Assembly (NCBI GenBank): GCA_022842305.1
Contig: JALHPY010000002.1
Location: forward strand, 1 to 64,000
Origin: Rubrivivax sp.
Lineage (GTDB): Bacteria; Pseudomonadota; Gammaproteobacteria; Burkholderiales; Burkholderiaceae_C
Direction: 5' to 3'
Length of the DNA stretch: 64,000 nt
The position numbers and the translations under genes are program-made. Positions 13,057 to 20,759 of the stretch are shown here, in pieces; position 1 is the first letter of the stretch; each line of letters opens with the position of its first letter. The notes beneath the pieces are model-generated. The model was not told the DNA's origin. It was given only the letters and a program-made list of their open reading frames with translations, and searched no databases.

Positions 13057-13587
13057 TCAGGGGCTCTTCCTGGGGCGGCCGATCTTCACCGGCTCGAGCT
13101 GGTCCAGCGCCGCCACCAGGCTGGGGCTGTCGATCGCGGCCAGGGCGTGCAGCCCGGCGCGCAGCAACTCGCTCTTCTTGGCCACGCGGCCGAAGGCCAG
13201 CGCGCGCGATTTGAGCATGGCCAGCAAGCCGAAATCCGCCTCGGGCATGGTGAAGCCGTCACGCACCAGTTGGGCCCGCACCTTGCGTGGCTTGCGCGCG
13301 GGCTTGGCGCGCGCCGGTGCGGCCAGGGGCGGCTTGGCCCGTGCGGGCTTGGCGGCGGGACGGGCCGCCTGGACCGCAGCCTTGACGGGCTCGACGGTCT
13401 TCACAGGCTTGGGGGCCTTGACAGACCTGGCCATCGGTAGCTTCGCGGCGGTGGACTTGGCCGCAGCCGAGGGGGCACGGCGCCGTGCCGGCCGGGCTTG
13501 GGGGGAAGGGGCGGCAGGGGTCTTGGGTTCGGCCAACGAAGGTCTCCGGTTTTCTAATCGTTTAAACAGTTTAAACAATTTGCCCAT
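13057..13587 (-). CDS. histone H1-like Ala/Lys/Pro-rich basic protein
   Basis: The protein (176 residues from ATG 13587) has a long low-complexity basic middle (AKPARAKPPLAAPARAKPARK), like bacterial H1-like and AlgP-type DNA-binding tails. A compact C-terminal domain of about 70 residues follows (VRDGFTMPEADFGLLAMLKSRA, then KKSELLRAGLHALAAI, ending KIGRPRKSP). It is probably nucleoid-associated. The start is uncertain: ATG 13587 has GGAG only 1 nt away, while TTG 13536 has GGAG at a normal 7-nt spacing and would leave the AT-rich DNA at 13551-13580 as a promoter. Confidence 0.75.
   Translation of the reverse strand: MGKLFKLFKRLENRRPSLAEPKTPAAPSPQARPARRRAPSAAAKSTAAKLPMARSVKAPKPVKTVEPVKAAVQAARPAAKPARAKPPLAAPARAKPARKPRKVRAQLVRDGFTMPEADFGLLAMLKSRALAFGRVAKKSELLRAGLHALAAIDSPSLVAALDQLEPVKIGRPRKSP
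13560..13576. repeat. tandem GTTTAAAC palindromes
   Basis: Two perfect 8-bp palindromes GTTTAAAC (13560-13567 and 13569-13576) are separated by one base, within an AT-rich island in otherwise GC-rich DNA. If the histone-like gene starts at TTG 13536, they would lie in its promoter or operator; otherwise they encode its KLFKLFK segment. Confidence 0.6.
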
Positions 13588-13623
13588 GCTCCATCGGGCA
13601 CCGGATGCCGCCAGGCGCGACGC

Positions 13624-13663
13624 CGGTCACGGAAGTGACACAGGCGGTTCACGGGCCGGTCAC
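13624..13663 (+). promoter_or_regulatory. 11-bp-phased Pho-box-like repeats upstream of phoX
   Basis: Four 7-mers recur exactly every 11 bp: CGGTCAC (13624), GTGACAC (13635), GGTTCAC (13646) and CGGTCAC (13657). PhoB boxes are 7-mers (consensus CTGTCAT/C) with 4-bp spacers, so the phasing fits tandem PhoB sites. The first and last copies match CTGTCAC at 6 of 7 positions. The array lies 48 bp before a PhoX-type phosphatase gene, a classic phosphate-starvation target. A weak -10 (CAGACT) follows 10 bp after the last box. Confidence 0.6.
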
Positions 13664-13710
13664 GTGCGCTGACCAGACTGCGCCACGCATCAACCCAGGA
13701 GCGCTAGCGC

Positions 13711-15933
13711 ATGAACAAACCCGTCGATCTGCCCGCCCGTGACTTCAACGACGAGGATTCCAACACCTCGTCCAACCCGAGTTTCGACTCTGTTCTGGCG
13801 GCGCGCCTGAGCCGCCGCAGCCTGCTGCGCGGCAGTGTCGGCACCGCCGCCACCGTCCTGCTGGGCGGTCTGAGCCTGGCGGCCTGCGGCGGTGACGACG
13901 ACGACCCGGCCCCGGTGGCGGCCACCGAGACCCTGCTGGGCTTCAGCGCCGTGGCCAAGTCGCTGGACGACAAGCTGACCGTGCCCACCGGCTACACCGC
14001 CAGCGTGCTGCTGGCCGTGGGCGACCCGCTGGCCGCGGGCGTGACGGCCTACAAGAACGACGGCACCGACACCGGCTTCCACCAGCGTTCGGGCGACAAC
14101 CACGACGGCATGGAGTACTTCGGCCTGTCGGCCACCGGCACGCCCGACCCCAACGGCAACGATCGTGCGCTGCTGGGCATCAACCACGAGTACGTCAACC
14201 TGCCCTTCCTGCACGCCAACGGCACCACGCCCAACCCACGCCCTGCTGGCCAGGTGGACATCGAGGTCGATTGCCACGGTGTGGCCATCGTCGAGATCGC
14301 CAAGAGCGCGGGCAAGTTCGCCGTGGTGCAGGCCTCGGGCTTCAACCGCCGCATCACCGCGGCCACCGAGATCGAGTTGTCGGGCCCGGTGCGCGGCCAT
14401 GCGCTGGCGGTGACCCGCTTCTCGACCACCGGCACGCGCACGCGCGGCACGGTCAACAACTGCGGCACCGGCAAGACGCCCTGGGGCACGCTGCTCACGG
14501 GCGAGGAGAACTGGGTCGGCTACTACTTCCGCGCCGCCGGCGACCCGGCACTGCGTGGCGCCAAGGGCAACACCGCGCTCGTGCGCTACGGCAGCAACGC
14601 CACTGCCACCACCGCGTCGGCCAGCCGCTACGGCTGGGAGACCGCCGGCGTGGCCGACCTGTACGCGCGCTGGAACACCAGCGTCACGGGCACCTCCACC
14701 GACGGCAGCGACGACTACCGCCACGAGGTCAACCTGCAGGGCTACATGACCGAGATCGACCCTTACCTGGCGACGTCGGTAGTCAAGAAGCGCACGGCCC
14801 TGGGCCGCATGGCGCACGAGAGCGCGGCCTTCTCCAAGGCCGTGGTGGGCAAGCCGCTGGCCGTCTACATGGGCGACGACGCGCGCAACGAGTACATCTA
14901 CAAGTTCGTCTCGGCGCAGAACTGGGTGGCCGCCGACGCCAACCCGGCCGACCGCGTGGCCACCGGCGACAAGTACCTGGATGCGGGCACGCTGTACGTG
15001 GCCAAGTTCAATGCCGACGGCAGCGGCGAATGGATCGCGCTGAACATGGCCAACACCACGGTGGCCGGCTATGCCAACTACGCCTTCGCCGACGCGGGCG
15101 ACGTGGCCATGCATTCGCGCATCGCCGGTGACGCGGTGGGCGCCACCAAGATGGACCGCCCCGAGTGGTGCGGCGTGCACCCGACCACGGGCGAGATCTA
15201 CTTCACCCTCACCAACAACAGCAACCGCCGCCTGGGCGCGGTGACCGGCGCGCAACTCAATCCCGACCCGGCCAACCCGCGCGTCTACACCGACACCCGC
15301 GGCGCGGCCACGGCGCAGAACGGCAACCCCAACGGCCACATCATCCGCATCAAAGAGGCCGCCGGCGAGCCGGCAGCGACCGCCTTCACCTGGGACATCT
15401 ACCTGTTCGGTGCCGAGACCGGCGCGCCCGGCAACATCATCAACCTGTCCAGCCTGAGTGCAGACCAGGACTTCTCCAGCCCCGACGGCCTGGTGTTCTC
15501 CCCCAGCACCGGCCTGTGCTGGGTGCAGACCGACGACGGCGCCTACACCGACATCACCAACTGCATGATGCTGGCCGCGGTGCCGGGGACCGTGGGCGAC
15601 GGCGGCCCGCTGACGCTGAACTACGGTGCGGGCGGCACCGTGACCACGCGCATGGGCAAGAAGCCGACGGCGACCACGCTCAAGCGCTTCCTGGTGGGCC
15701 CGGCGCGCCAGGAGATCACCGGGCTGTGCGAGACGCCCGACGGCAAGGTGCTGTTCCTCAATGTCCAGCACCCGGGCGAGGAAGACAGCGACTTCGCCAG
15801 CGTCGCCGACCCCAGTGCCTTCCGCAGCCACTGGCCGGCCAATGCCGGCTACGGTGCCGGCGGCGCCCTGGCTCGGCCGCGCTCGGCCACGGTGATGGTG
15901 GTCAAGGACAACGGCGGCCGCGTGGGCAGCTGA
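13711..15933 (+). CDS. phoX: PhoX family (DUF839) phosphatase, Tat-exported
   Basis: PhoX enzymes are monomeric Ca/Fe alkaline phosphatases that release phosphate from organic esters outside the cytoplasm. The 740-residue protein has a twin-arginine signal, SRRSLLRG, at about residues 35-42. The hydrophobic stretch ends in LAACGG, which also looks like a lipobox, so it may be a Tat-dependent lipoprotein. Typical PhoX blocks follow: LLGINHEYVN, LLTGEENWVGYYF, GRMAHESAAF, and a C-terminal FSSPDGLVFSP. Upstream Pho-box-like repeats and the pst-pho operon in the same window support a phosphate-starvation role. PhoX versus other DUF839 phosphatases is decided by motif pattern only. Confidence 0.85.
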   Translation: MNKPVDLPARDFNDEDSNTSSNPSFDSVLAARLSRRSLLRGSVGTAATVLLGGLSLAACGGDDDDPAPVAATETLLGFSAVAKSLDDKLTVPTGYTASVLLAVGDPLAAGVTAYKNDGTDTGFHQRSGDNHDGMEYFGLSATGTPDPNGNDRALLGINHEYVNLPFLHANGTTPNPRPAGQVDIEVDCHGVAIVEIAKSAGKFAVVQASGFNRRITAATEIELSGPVRGHALAVTRFSTTGTRTRGTVNNCGTGKTPWGTLLTGEENWVGYYFRAAGDPALRGAKGNTALVRYGSNATATTASASRYGWETAGVADLYARWNTSVTGTSTDGSDDYRHEVNLQGYMTEIDPYLATSVVKKRTALGRMAHESAAFSKAVVGKPLAVYMGDDARNEYIYKFVSAQNWVAADANPADRVATGDKYLDAGTLYVAKFNADGSGEWIALNMANTTVAGYANYAFADAGDVAMHSRIAGDAVGATKMDRPEWCGVHPTTGEIYFTLTNNSNRRLGAVTGAQLNPDPANPRVYTDTRGAATAQNGNPNGHIIRIKEAAGEPAATAFTWDIYLFGAETGAPGNIINLSSLSADQDFSSPDGLVFSPSTGLCWVQTDDGAYTDITNCMMLAAVPGTVGDGGPLTLNYGAGGTVTTRMGKKPTATTLKRFLVGPARQEITGLCETPDGKVLFLNVQHPGEEDSDFASVADPSAFRSHWPANAGYGAGGALARPRSATVMVVKDNGGRVGS

Positions 15934-15951
15934 TCGCGGCGCTGACTTGAC

Positions 15952-15990
15952 CGGGGGCCGTCGGCGCGTGGCGCTGGCGGCCCCCGTTTC
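15952..15990 (+). terminator. terminator after phoX
   Basis: CGGGGGCCG (15952-15960) pairs with CGGCCCCCG (15978-15986) over a 17-nt loop and is followed by TTTC. It lies 18 bp after the phoX stop. Confidence 0.55.
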
Positions 15991-15991
15991 A

Positions 15992-16014
15992 TTGGCGGGG
16001 CGCCGCCCCGCCAA
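15992..16014. terminator. perfect hairpin between convergent genes
   Basis: TTGGCGGGGC (15992-16001) and GCCCCGCCAA (16005-16014) form a 10-bp stem with a 3-nt loop, between the convergent stops of phoX and the DUF11 gene. It could act on both strands. The T-run is short on either side. Confidence 0.5.
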
Positions 16015-16017
16015 CGC

Positions 16018-17688
16018 TCAGCGCCTGACCACCGTACTGGTGCTGGCGCTGTTGTTGGCAGCGACGGGGTCGGCCGTGGCCGAGGCCACGCTGGCCCGCG
16101 ACGTGAGCGTGCCGCGGGTTTGCGGCCGCAGGGTCACGGTGACCGTGGCCCGGCCGCCACTGTTCAGGCTGCCCAGTGCGCAGCGCAGCGTGGTCGTGCC
16201 CGTGCAGCTGCCTTGCGACGACACGGCGCTCAGGAAACTGACCCCCGTGGGCAGCGCAGCGTTCAAGACGACCAGCCCAGCCGCCGACGGACCGGCGTTG
16301 GCCACCGTGGCGGTAAGCGTCATGCGGGAACCCACGCGCACCGGGTCGGGCGCGTCGACCAGCGTCAGCCGCAGATCGGCCGCAGTGACGACCGGCGGCG
16401 GCGGCGGCGGCGGGGGAGGCGGAGGCGGAGGCGGAGGCGGCGGAGGAGGAGGTGGTTGTAGTGGTGGCGGCGGCGGCGGCAGGGTAGTCCCCGCCTGCTG
16501 GTTGATGCGCGCCGTGCTGCCGCCGGTCACGTACACCTGCTGCTGGCTGCCAAAGGCAATGCCCTGCGCATAGCCGTAAGGCACGAGCGTGGTCCAGGCC
16601 GAAGCGCCGTTGCTGAAGACCTTGGTCACGCCCATCTGCGACATGTTGCCGGCGGCCAGGTAGGCGCTGCCGCTGGCGTCGATCTTCATCTGGGAATGTC
16701 CCAACAGCGCCTCGGTGGCGCCGTCGGCGTCGAGGTTGGTCCACAGCAACTGGCCGTCGGAACTGAACTTCATGAAGGCGGCGCCCGAGATGCCGGCGTT
16801 GGGATAGCCGCTGACGATCGGTGCGCCGTCCGGCCCGACTTCCACGCGCAGGCCGGCCATGGGGTGACTGCGCTGCCACTGCAGGTTGCCGTCGGGCCCC
16901 AGCTTGCGCAGCAGGCTGCCGGTGCGCGCCGCGTAGTTGCTGTCTATCAGGTAGCTGTTGCCGCTGCTGTCGCCGGCGACGTCACCGGCGGTCAGGCTGG
17001 CGATGCCGGGCAGCGTCCAGATCGTCTGACCCTGGCGGTCGATCTTGGCGTAGCCGTTGTAGGTGCCGTAGAGCACCCGTGCGCTGATGACCAGCGCGCC
17101 GTCGGGCGTGAACTTCACGTTCAGCGGCCAGCCCAGGCCGATGGGGTCGAACCAGACCCAGGCGATGCTGCCGTCGGGGGCGAACTTGCGCACCGTGGTG
17201 CGCTGGCCCGAGGTGGTGGAGCCCACGCCCAGCACATAGGTGTTGCCGCCTTCGTCGACCAGCAGCTTGCGCGTGGACGAGCCGTCGAAGTCCAGGTCAT
17301 AGACACGCCGCCACAGCATCCTGCCGTCGGGCGCGAACTTCATCAGGATGCTGTTGACGTTGACCGGCGACGAATAGCCCGAGCGCAGCGTGCCGCTGAC
17401 CAGCACATTGCCGGCGGCGTCGGTGCCCACCCAGGTGGCGACCTCGTGCCTGTTGGTGTCGGTGTTGTCGTAGCGCACCTCCCACAGCAGTTGGCCCTGG
17501 GCGTTGCGCTTGGCGACATAGATGTCACCGGCCATGTTGTAGTCCCAGCGCGCGGTGAAGACGTTGTCGGCCGCGTCGGTGGCCACGGCTACGCCGCCGG
17601 GATCGTTGCTCCAGGTCACGGTCTGAGCCGTTGCCACACCCGCCAGGCCCGCCAAACAAAGGGCTGCCATCAGGACTGTGCGTTTCAT
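16018..17688 (-). CDS. secreted beta-propeller-like repeat protein with polyproline linker and DUF11 domain
   Basis: The 556-residue product begins with a signal peptide (MKRTVLMAALCLAGLAGVATAQ). Residues about 25-420 contain repeats of the type DAAGNVLVSG and KFAPDGRMLWRRVY, as in SBBP/NHL-like propeller proteins. A run of about 29 prolines, broken once by LQ, follows. The C-terminal 130 residues (DLRLTLVDAPDPVRVGSRMTLTATVANAGPSAA) form a DUF11-type beta domain found in surface proteins. It is probably extracellular or cell-surface and its function is unknown. ATG 17688 is chosen because it starts the signal peptide and has a purine-rich AGGAGAAAG upstream. It is divergent from the glycan cluster. 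Confidence 0.8.
   Translation of the reverse strand: MKRTVLMAALCLAGLAGVATAQTVTWSNDPGGVAVATDAADNVFTARWDYNMAGDIYVAKRNAQGQLLWEVRYDNTDTNRHEVATWVGTDAAGNVLVSGTLRSGYSSPVNVNSILMKFAPDGRMLWRRVYDLDFDGSSTRKLLVDEGGNTYVLGVGSTTSGQRTTVRKFAPDGSIAWVWFDPIGLGWPLNVKFTPDGALVISARVLYGTYNGYAKIDRQGQTIWTLPGIASLTAGDVAGDSSGNSYLIDSNYAARTGSLLRKLGPDGNLQWQRSHPMAGLRVEVGPDGAPIVSGYPNAGISGAAFMKFSSDGQLLWTNLDADGATEALLGHSQMKIDASGSAYLAAGNMSQMGVTKVFSNGASAWTTLVPYGYAQGIAFGSQQQVYVTGGSTARINQQAGTTLPPPPPPLQPPPPPPPPPPPPPPPPPPPPPVVTAADLRLTLVDAPDPVRVGSRMTLTATVANAGPSAAGLVVLNAALPTGVSFLSAVSSQGSCTGTTTLRCALGSLNSGGRATVTVTLRPQTRGTLTSRASVASATADPVAANNSASTSTVVRR
16394..16480. repeat. GGC/GGAGGC microsatellite encoding the polyproline tract
   Basis: A run of GGC triplets and GGAGGC hexamers on the plus strand encodes the proline tract of the DUF11 protein on the minus strand. 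All units are multiples of three, so slippage would change tract length without a frameshift. Confidence 0.85.
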
Positions 17689-18180
17689 GATCTTTCTCCT
17701 GTAGTTCAAGGACAGGGCCTGCGGGCCGGCTGCTGCCGGGCGCGAGTGCCACTGCCCCTGTTTGTACGGGGCGCTTCGGGGCGCGTCTGTACGGTATCCG
17801 GGGCCGAAACTGCACGGCAGACCGCATAAAGCCTGCAATGCAAAAATGGTTTTACGCTCCTGGCGCTGAAAGGTCGTGAGAAAGGGCAACCAGCGCCCCC
17901 TCGAATGCGGGGGGTAAGGGCTGGTGCGAGATCTCGATGTATCCGGGTGAAGTCCGGGCTGTTGCAGGCCATTTGGGGCATTTCCCCCGGTCCGTCACAA
18001 GGGTTTACACCGGACCTGCGGGTGCGCACCAACGCGGTGCAGAGTGGGTCTTGATGGGACTGGAACTGGCCTCGCGGGCGAAATGTGCATTCGTAACAGA
18101 TCGTCGGGCGAGGTACTTGGGCCTGTCACAGTCGCTCTGTGGGTCGTGTCAGATTGATGACACGACGACGAAGAGGGATC
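17689..18180. other. 492-bp divergent intergenic region upstream of the glycan cluster
   Basis: No gene was recognised here. It must hold the promoters of the DUF11 gene (leftward) and the glycan cluster (rightward). A perfect inverted repeat stands just before the first cluster gene (separate entry). The segment is long for this gene-dense window, which suggests regulation. Confidence 0.55.
18143..18166. promoter_or_regulatory. perfect 9-bp inverted repeat before the first glycan-cluster gene
   Basis: GTCGTGTCA (18143-18151) and TGACACGAC (18158-18166) are perfect reverse complements with a 6-nt spacer. The repeat ends 14 nt before the ATG and just upstream of the AGAGGG Shine-Dalgarno. It may be an operator or a 5'-leader hairpin. 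Its core TGTCA-N6-TGACA also occurs upstream of cspD. Confidence 0.6.
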
Positions 18181-19518
18181 ATGAAGCGCGTACTCATCTA
18201 CTCACACGACACCTTTGGCCTGGGCAACATCCGCCGCATGCTCGAGGTGGCCCGTCACCTGGTGCAGTCGTCGCCCGAGGTATCGGTGCTGGTGGTCACC
18301 GGCAGCCCCATGCTGCACGCCTTCCGCATTCCGCCGCGCGTCGACTACGTCAAGCTGCCCTGCCTGTCGCGCAACGTCGAAGGCCGTTACGGCGCGCGCT
18401 ACCTGGACATGTCGCTGGACGCCACGGTGCGCCTGCGCGCCAACATCATCCGCAGCACCATCGCCGACTTCGCCCCCGACCTGATCCTGGTCGACAAGAA
18501 GCCCTTCGGCGTGGAAGACGAACTGGCCGGCGCCCTGAGCGAGCTGCCGGTGGGCGACGCCCGGCCCAAGCTGGTGCTGCTGCTGCGCGACATCCTCGAC
18601 AGCCCCGAGGCCACGATGCGCGTGTGGCGCAAGAACGGCTGCTTCGAAGCCATCCAGGCCTATTACGACGAAGTGCTGGTGGTGGGCTCGCCCGAGGTCT
18701 TCGACCTGCGCCGTGAATACCAGTTTCCGCCCTTCGCCGCGGCCAAGGTCAACTTCTGCGGCTACATCGCCCGCGAGCCCGGCCGCCGCAGCCGCGCCGA
18801 GGCGCGCAAGGACCTGGGAGTGGCCAGCAACCTGCCGCTGGTGGTGGTCACTGCCGGCGGTGGCGAAGACGGCCATGCGCTGCTGAGCAACTACCTGGAA
18901 GGCCTGCGCCAGCTGCCCGAGGCCCAGCGCCCGCGCAGCCACATCGTCTGCGGCCCCGAGATGGGCGACGCCCCGCGCGCCGCGCTGCACCGTGCCGCTG
19001 CCGCGCTGCCCCAGGTCAGCCTGCAGGACTTCAGCGACGACATGATGTCGGTGATGGCTGCCGGCGACGTGGTCGTGGCCATGGGCGGCTACAACACGGT
19101 GTGCGAACTGCTCACGCTGAACAAGCGCGCGGTGATCGTGCCGCGCTGCAAGCCCGGCCTGGAGCAGACCATCCGCGCCGAACGCATGGCCAAGGCCGGC
19201 CTGCTGCGCATGGTGCACCCCGACCAGCTGTCGCCCGGCACGCTGATGGACACCGTGCAGGCCGAACTGGCCACGGCCCTGGGCCCGGCCACGCCGGCCC
19301 GGCTCAAGTCGATGGACGGCCTGGCGCACTGCACCGCCGCCATCTTCGAACAGATCGGTCTGCGCATGCCCAAGCCGACCAGGGCCCCGGCCCCGGCACC
19401 CACTCGCGCCAAGCTCGTCGCCCATGCCTACAAGCATGTTCCCGCGTACCACCACGAGGTCACCCTGTCCCGGGGTCTGCAATGGAATCAACCCAGCTTC
19501 AACGCGAGCGCCCAATAG
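18181..19518 (+). CDS. MurG-like glycosyltransferase (COG4671 type), glycan cluster gene 1
   Basis: This 445-residue predicted GT-B glycosyltransferase begins YSHDTFGLGNIRRML, the N-terminal glycine-rich signature of the COG4671 group. Its C-terminal half has VVVAMGGYNTVCELL near residue 300, the MurG/GT28-like donor-binding block that recognises a nucleotide sugar. A basic Ala/Pro-rich tail of about 50 residues follows. No signal or membrane segment is seen. The start is ATG 18181, with AGAGGG upstream; the ORF-track extension covers the inverted repeat. It is the first gene of a 13-gene same-strand cluster and overlaps gene 2 by 37 nt. The donor and acceptor are unknown. Confidence 0.82.
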   Translation: MKRVLIYSHDTFGLGNIRRMLEVARHLVQSSPEVSVLVVTGSPMLHAFRIPPRVDYVKLPCLSRNVEGRYGARYLDMSLDATVRLRANIIRSTIADFAPDLILVDKKPFGVEDELAGALSELPVGDARPKLVLLLRDILDSPEATMRVWRKNGCFEAIQAYYDEVLVVGSPEVFDLRREYQFPPFAAAKVNFCGYIAREPGRRSRAEARKDLGVASNLPLVVVTAGGGEDGHALLSNYLEGLRQLPEAQRPRSHIVCGPEMGDAPRAALHRAAAALPQVSLQDFSDDMMSVMAAGDVVVAMGGYNTVCELLTLNKRAVIVPRCKPGLEQTIRAERMAKAGLLRMVHPDQLSPGTLMDTVQAELATALGPATPARLKSMDGLAHCTAAIFEQIGLRMPKPTRAPAPAPTRAKLVAHAYKHVPAYHHEVTLSRGLQWNQPSFNASAQ

Positions 19519-20759
19519 GCGTTCTGGTCAAGATCTACCCCAAGCTTTCGGAAACCTTCATCCTCGAAGAGATCCTGGGCCTGGAGCGACTGGGGCTGCC
19601 GCTGCGCCTGTACGCGCTGGCCCCGGCCACCGACACCATCACCCACCCGGCGGTGGCCGATGTCAAGGCGCCGCTGGTCACCCTGCCGGCGGCGGCGGGC
19701 AGCAAGCTGTGGAGCTTTGCCGCACGCCATGCGCAGCAGTTCCTGGCCGCACCGCTGCGCTACCTGGGCGCGCTGGCCTTCGCAGCCGGCCGCGGCCAGC
19801 AGGGTCTTCATGACTTCCTGCGCGCCGGCTGGCTGGCGCAGCAGCTTAAAGAAGACGGCGTGCAGCAACTGCACAGCCACTTCATCTCGTCGCCGGCCGA
19901 TGTGGCAGAGCTGGTGTCGCGCCTGTCGGCGCTGCCCTTCTCGATCTCGGCGCACGCCAAGGACATCTACCTGTCCGACCCGGCCGACCTGGCGCGCAAG
20001 ATGCACGCCGCGCGCTTTACCGTCACCTGCACCGAGGTCAACCGCCAGACGCTGGCGACCATCGCCCCCAGCGCGCCGCTGCAGCGCATGTACCACGGCG
20101 TGGACCACCAGTTGTTCCACCCCAGCCGCCGCAAGCTGGCCGGCACGGTGCCGCTGATCGTCAGCGTGGGCCGGCTGCGCGCCAAGAAGGGCCTGGACAC
20201 GCTGATCGACGCCTGCGCCCTGCTGCGCGAGCGCGGCGAACCCTTCCGCTGCGAGATCGTCGGCTACGGCGAAGAGCAGGATCGGCTGGTGGCGCAGATC
20301 CTGGCGCGCGGCCTGGGCCTGCATGTCCGCCTGGTGGGCAAGCTGGCGCGCGAGCAGGTGATCGACCGCTACGCCCACGCCGCCGTGTACGTGCAGCCCT
20401 CGCGCATTGCCGCCGACGGTGACCGCGACGGCATCCCCAACGTGCTCCTCGAGGCCATGGCCATGGGCGTGCCGGTGGTGGCCTCGCGCGTGTCGGGCAT
20501 ACCCGAGCTGGTGCAGGACGGCATCAACGGCGTGCTGGTGGAGCCCGACGACGCGGCCGCGCTGGCAGACGCCATGGCCGAGCTGATCCACCAGCCGGCG
20601 CGTTGCGCCGACCTGGGCTGCCGGGCGCGCGAGACAGTGACCGAGAACTTCGACAACGACCACAACCTGCGCCTGCTGTGCGGGCTGCTGCAGCGCCAGC
20701 CGCGCGCGCTGCCGGCCTCCGTCGCACTGACCGCCACTGCCCTGCGGAGCGTGAAATGA
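19482..20759 (+). CDS. GT4 family glycosyltransferase, glycan cluster gene 2
   Basis: The 425-residue product starts IGVLVKIYPKLSETFILEEI, a signature of the WcaL/colanic-acid-type GT4 enzymes. The donor-binding half has VSVGRLRAKKGLDTLIDAC, GDRDGIPNVLLEAMAMGVPVV and the SGIPELVQDG block. It probably transfers a sugar from a nucleotide donor on the cytoplasmic face of the membrane. ATG 19482 is chosen because the GT4 homology starts there; the ORF-track start is internal to gene 1. It overlaps gene 1 by 37 nt and gene 3 by 4 nt. Confidence 0.9.
   Translation: MESTQLQRERPIGVLVKIYPKLSETFILEEILGLERLGLPLRLYALAPATDTITHPAVADVKAPLVTLPAAAGSKLWSFAARHAQQFLAAPLRYLGALAFAAGRGQQGLHDFLRAGWLAQQLKEDGVQQLHSHFISSPADVAELVSRLSALPFSISAHAKDIYLSDPADLARKMHAARFTVTCTEVNRQTLATIAPSAPLQRMYHGVDHQLFHPSRRKLAGTVPLIVSVGRLRAKKGLDTLIDACALLRERGEPFRCEIVGYGEEQDRLVAQILARGLGLHVRLVGKLAREQVIDRYAHAAVYVQPSRIAADGDRDGIPNVLLEAMAMGVPVVASRVSGIPELVQDGINGVLVEPDDAAALADAMAELIHQPARCADLGCRARETVTENFDNDHNLRLLCGLLQRQPRALPASVALTATALRSVK

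Noticed and set aside
13690-16014. 774-aa minus-strand ORF opposite phoX
   Set aside because: It has no recognisable domain, an Ala/Gly/Arg/His/Val-rich composition typical of antisense frames in GC-rich DNA, and fully overlaps a well-supported gene with a Tat signal.
17992-18009. possible Pho box upstream of the glycan cluster (CCGTCAC-N4-GTTTACA)
   Set aside because: Only the first 7-mer matches well, there is no further 11-bp phasing, and no -10 follows at the right distance.
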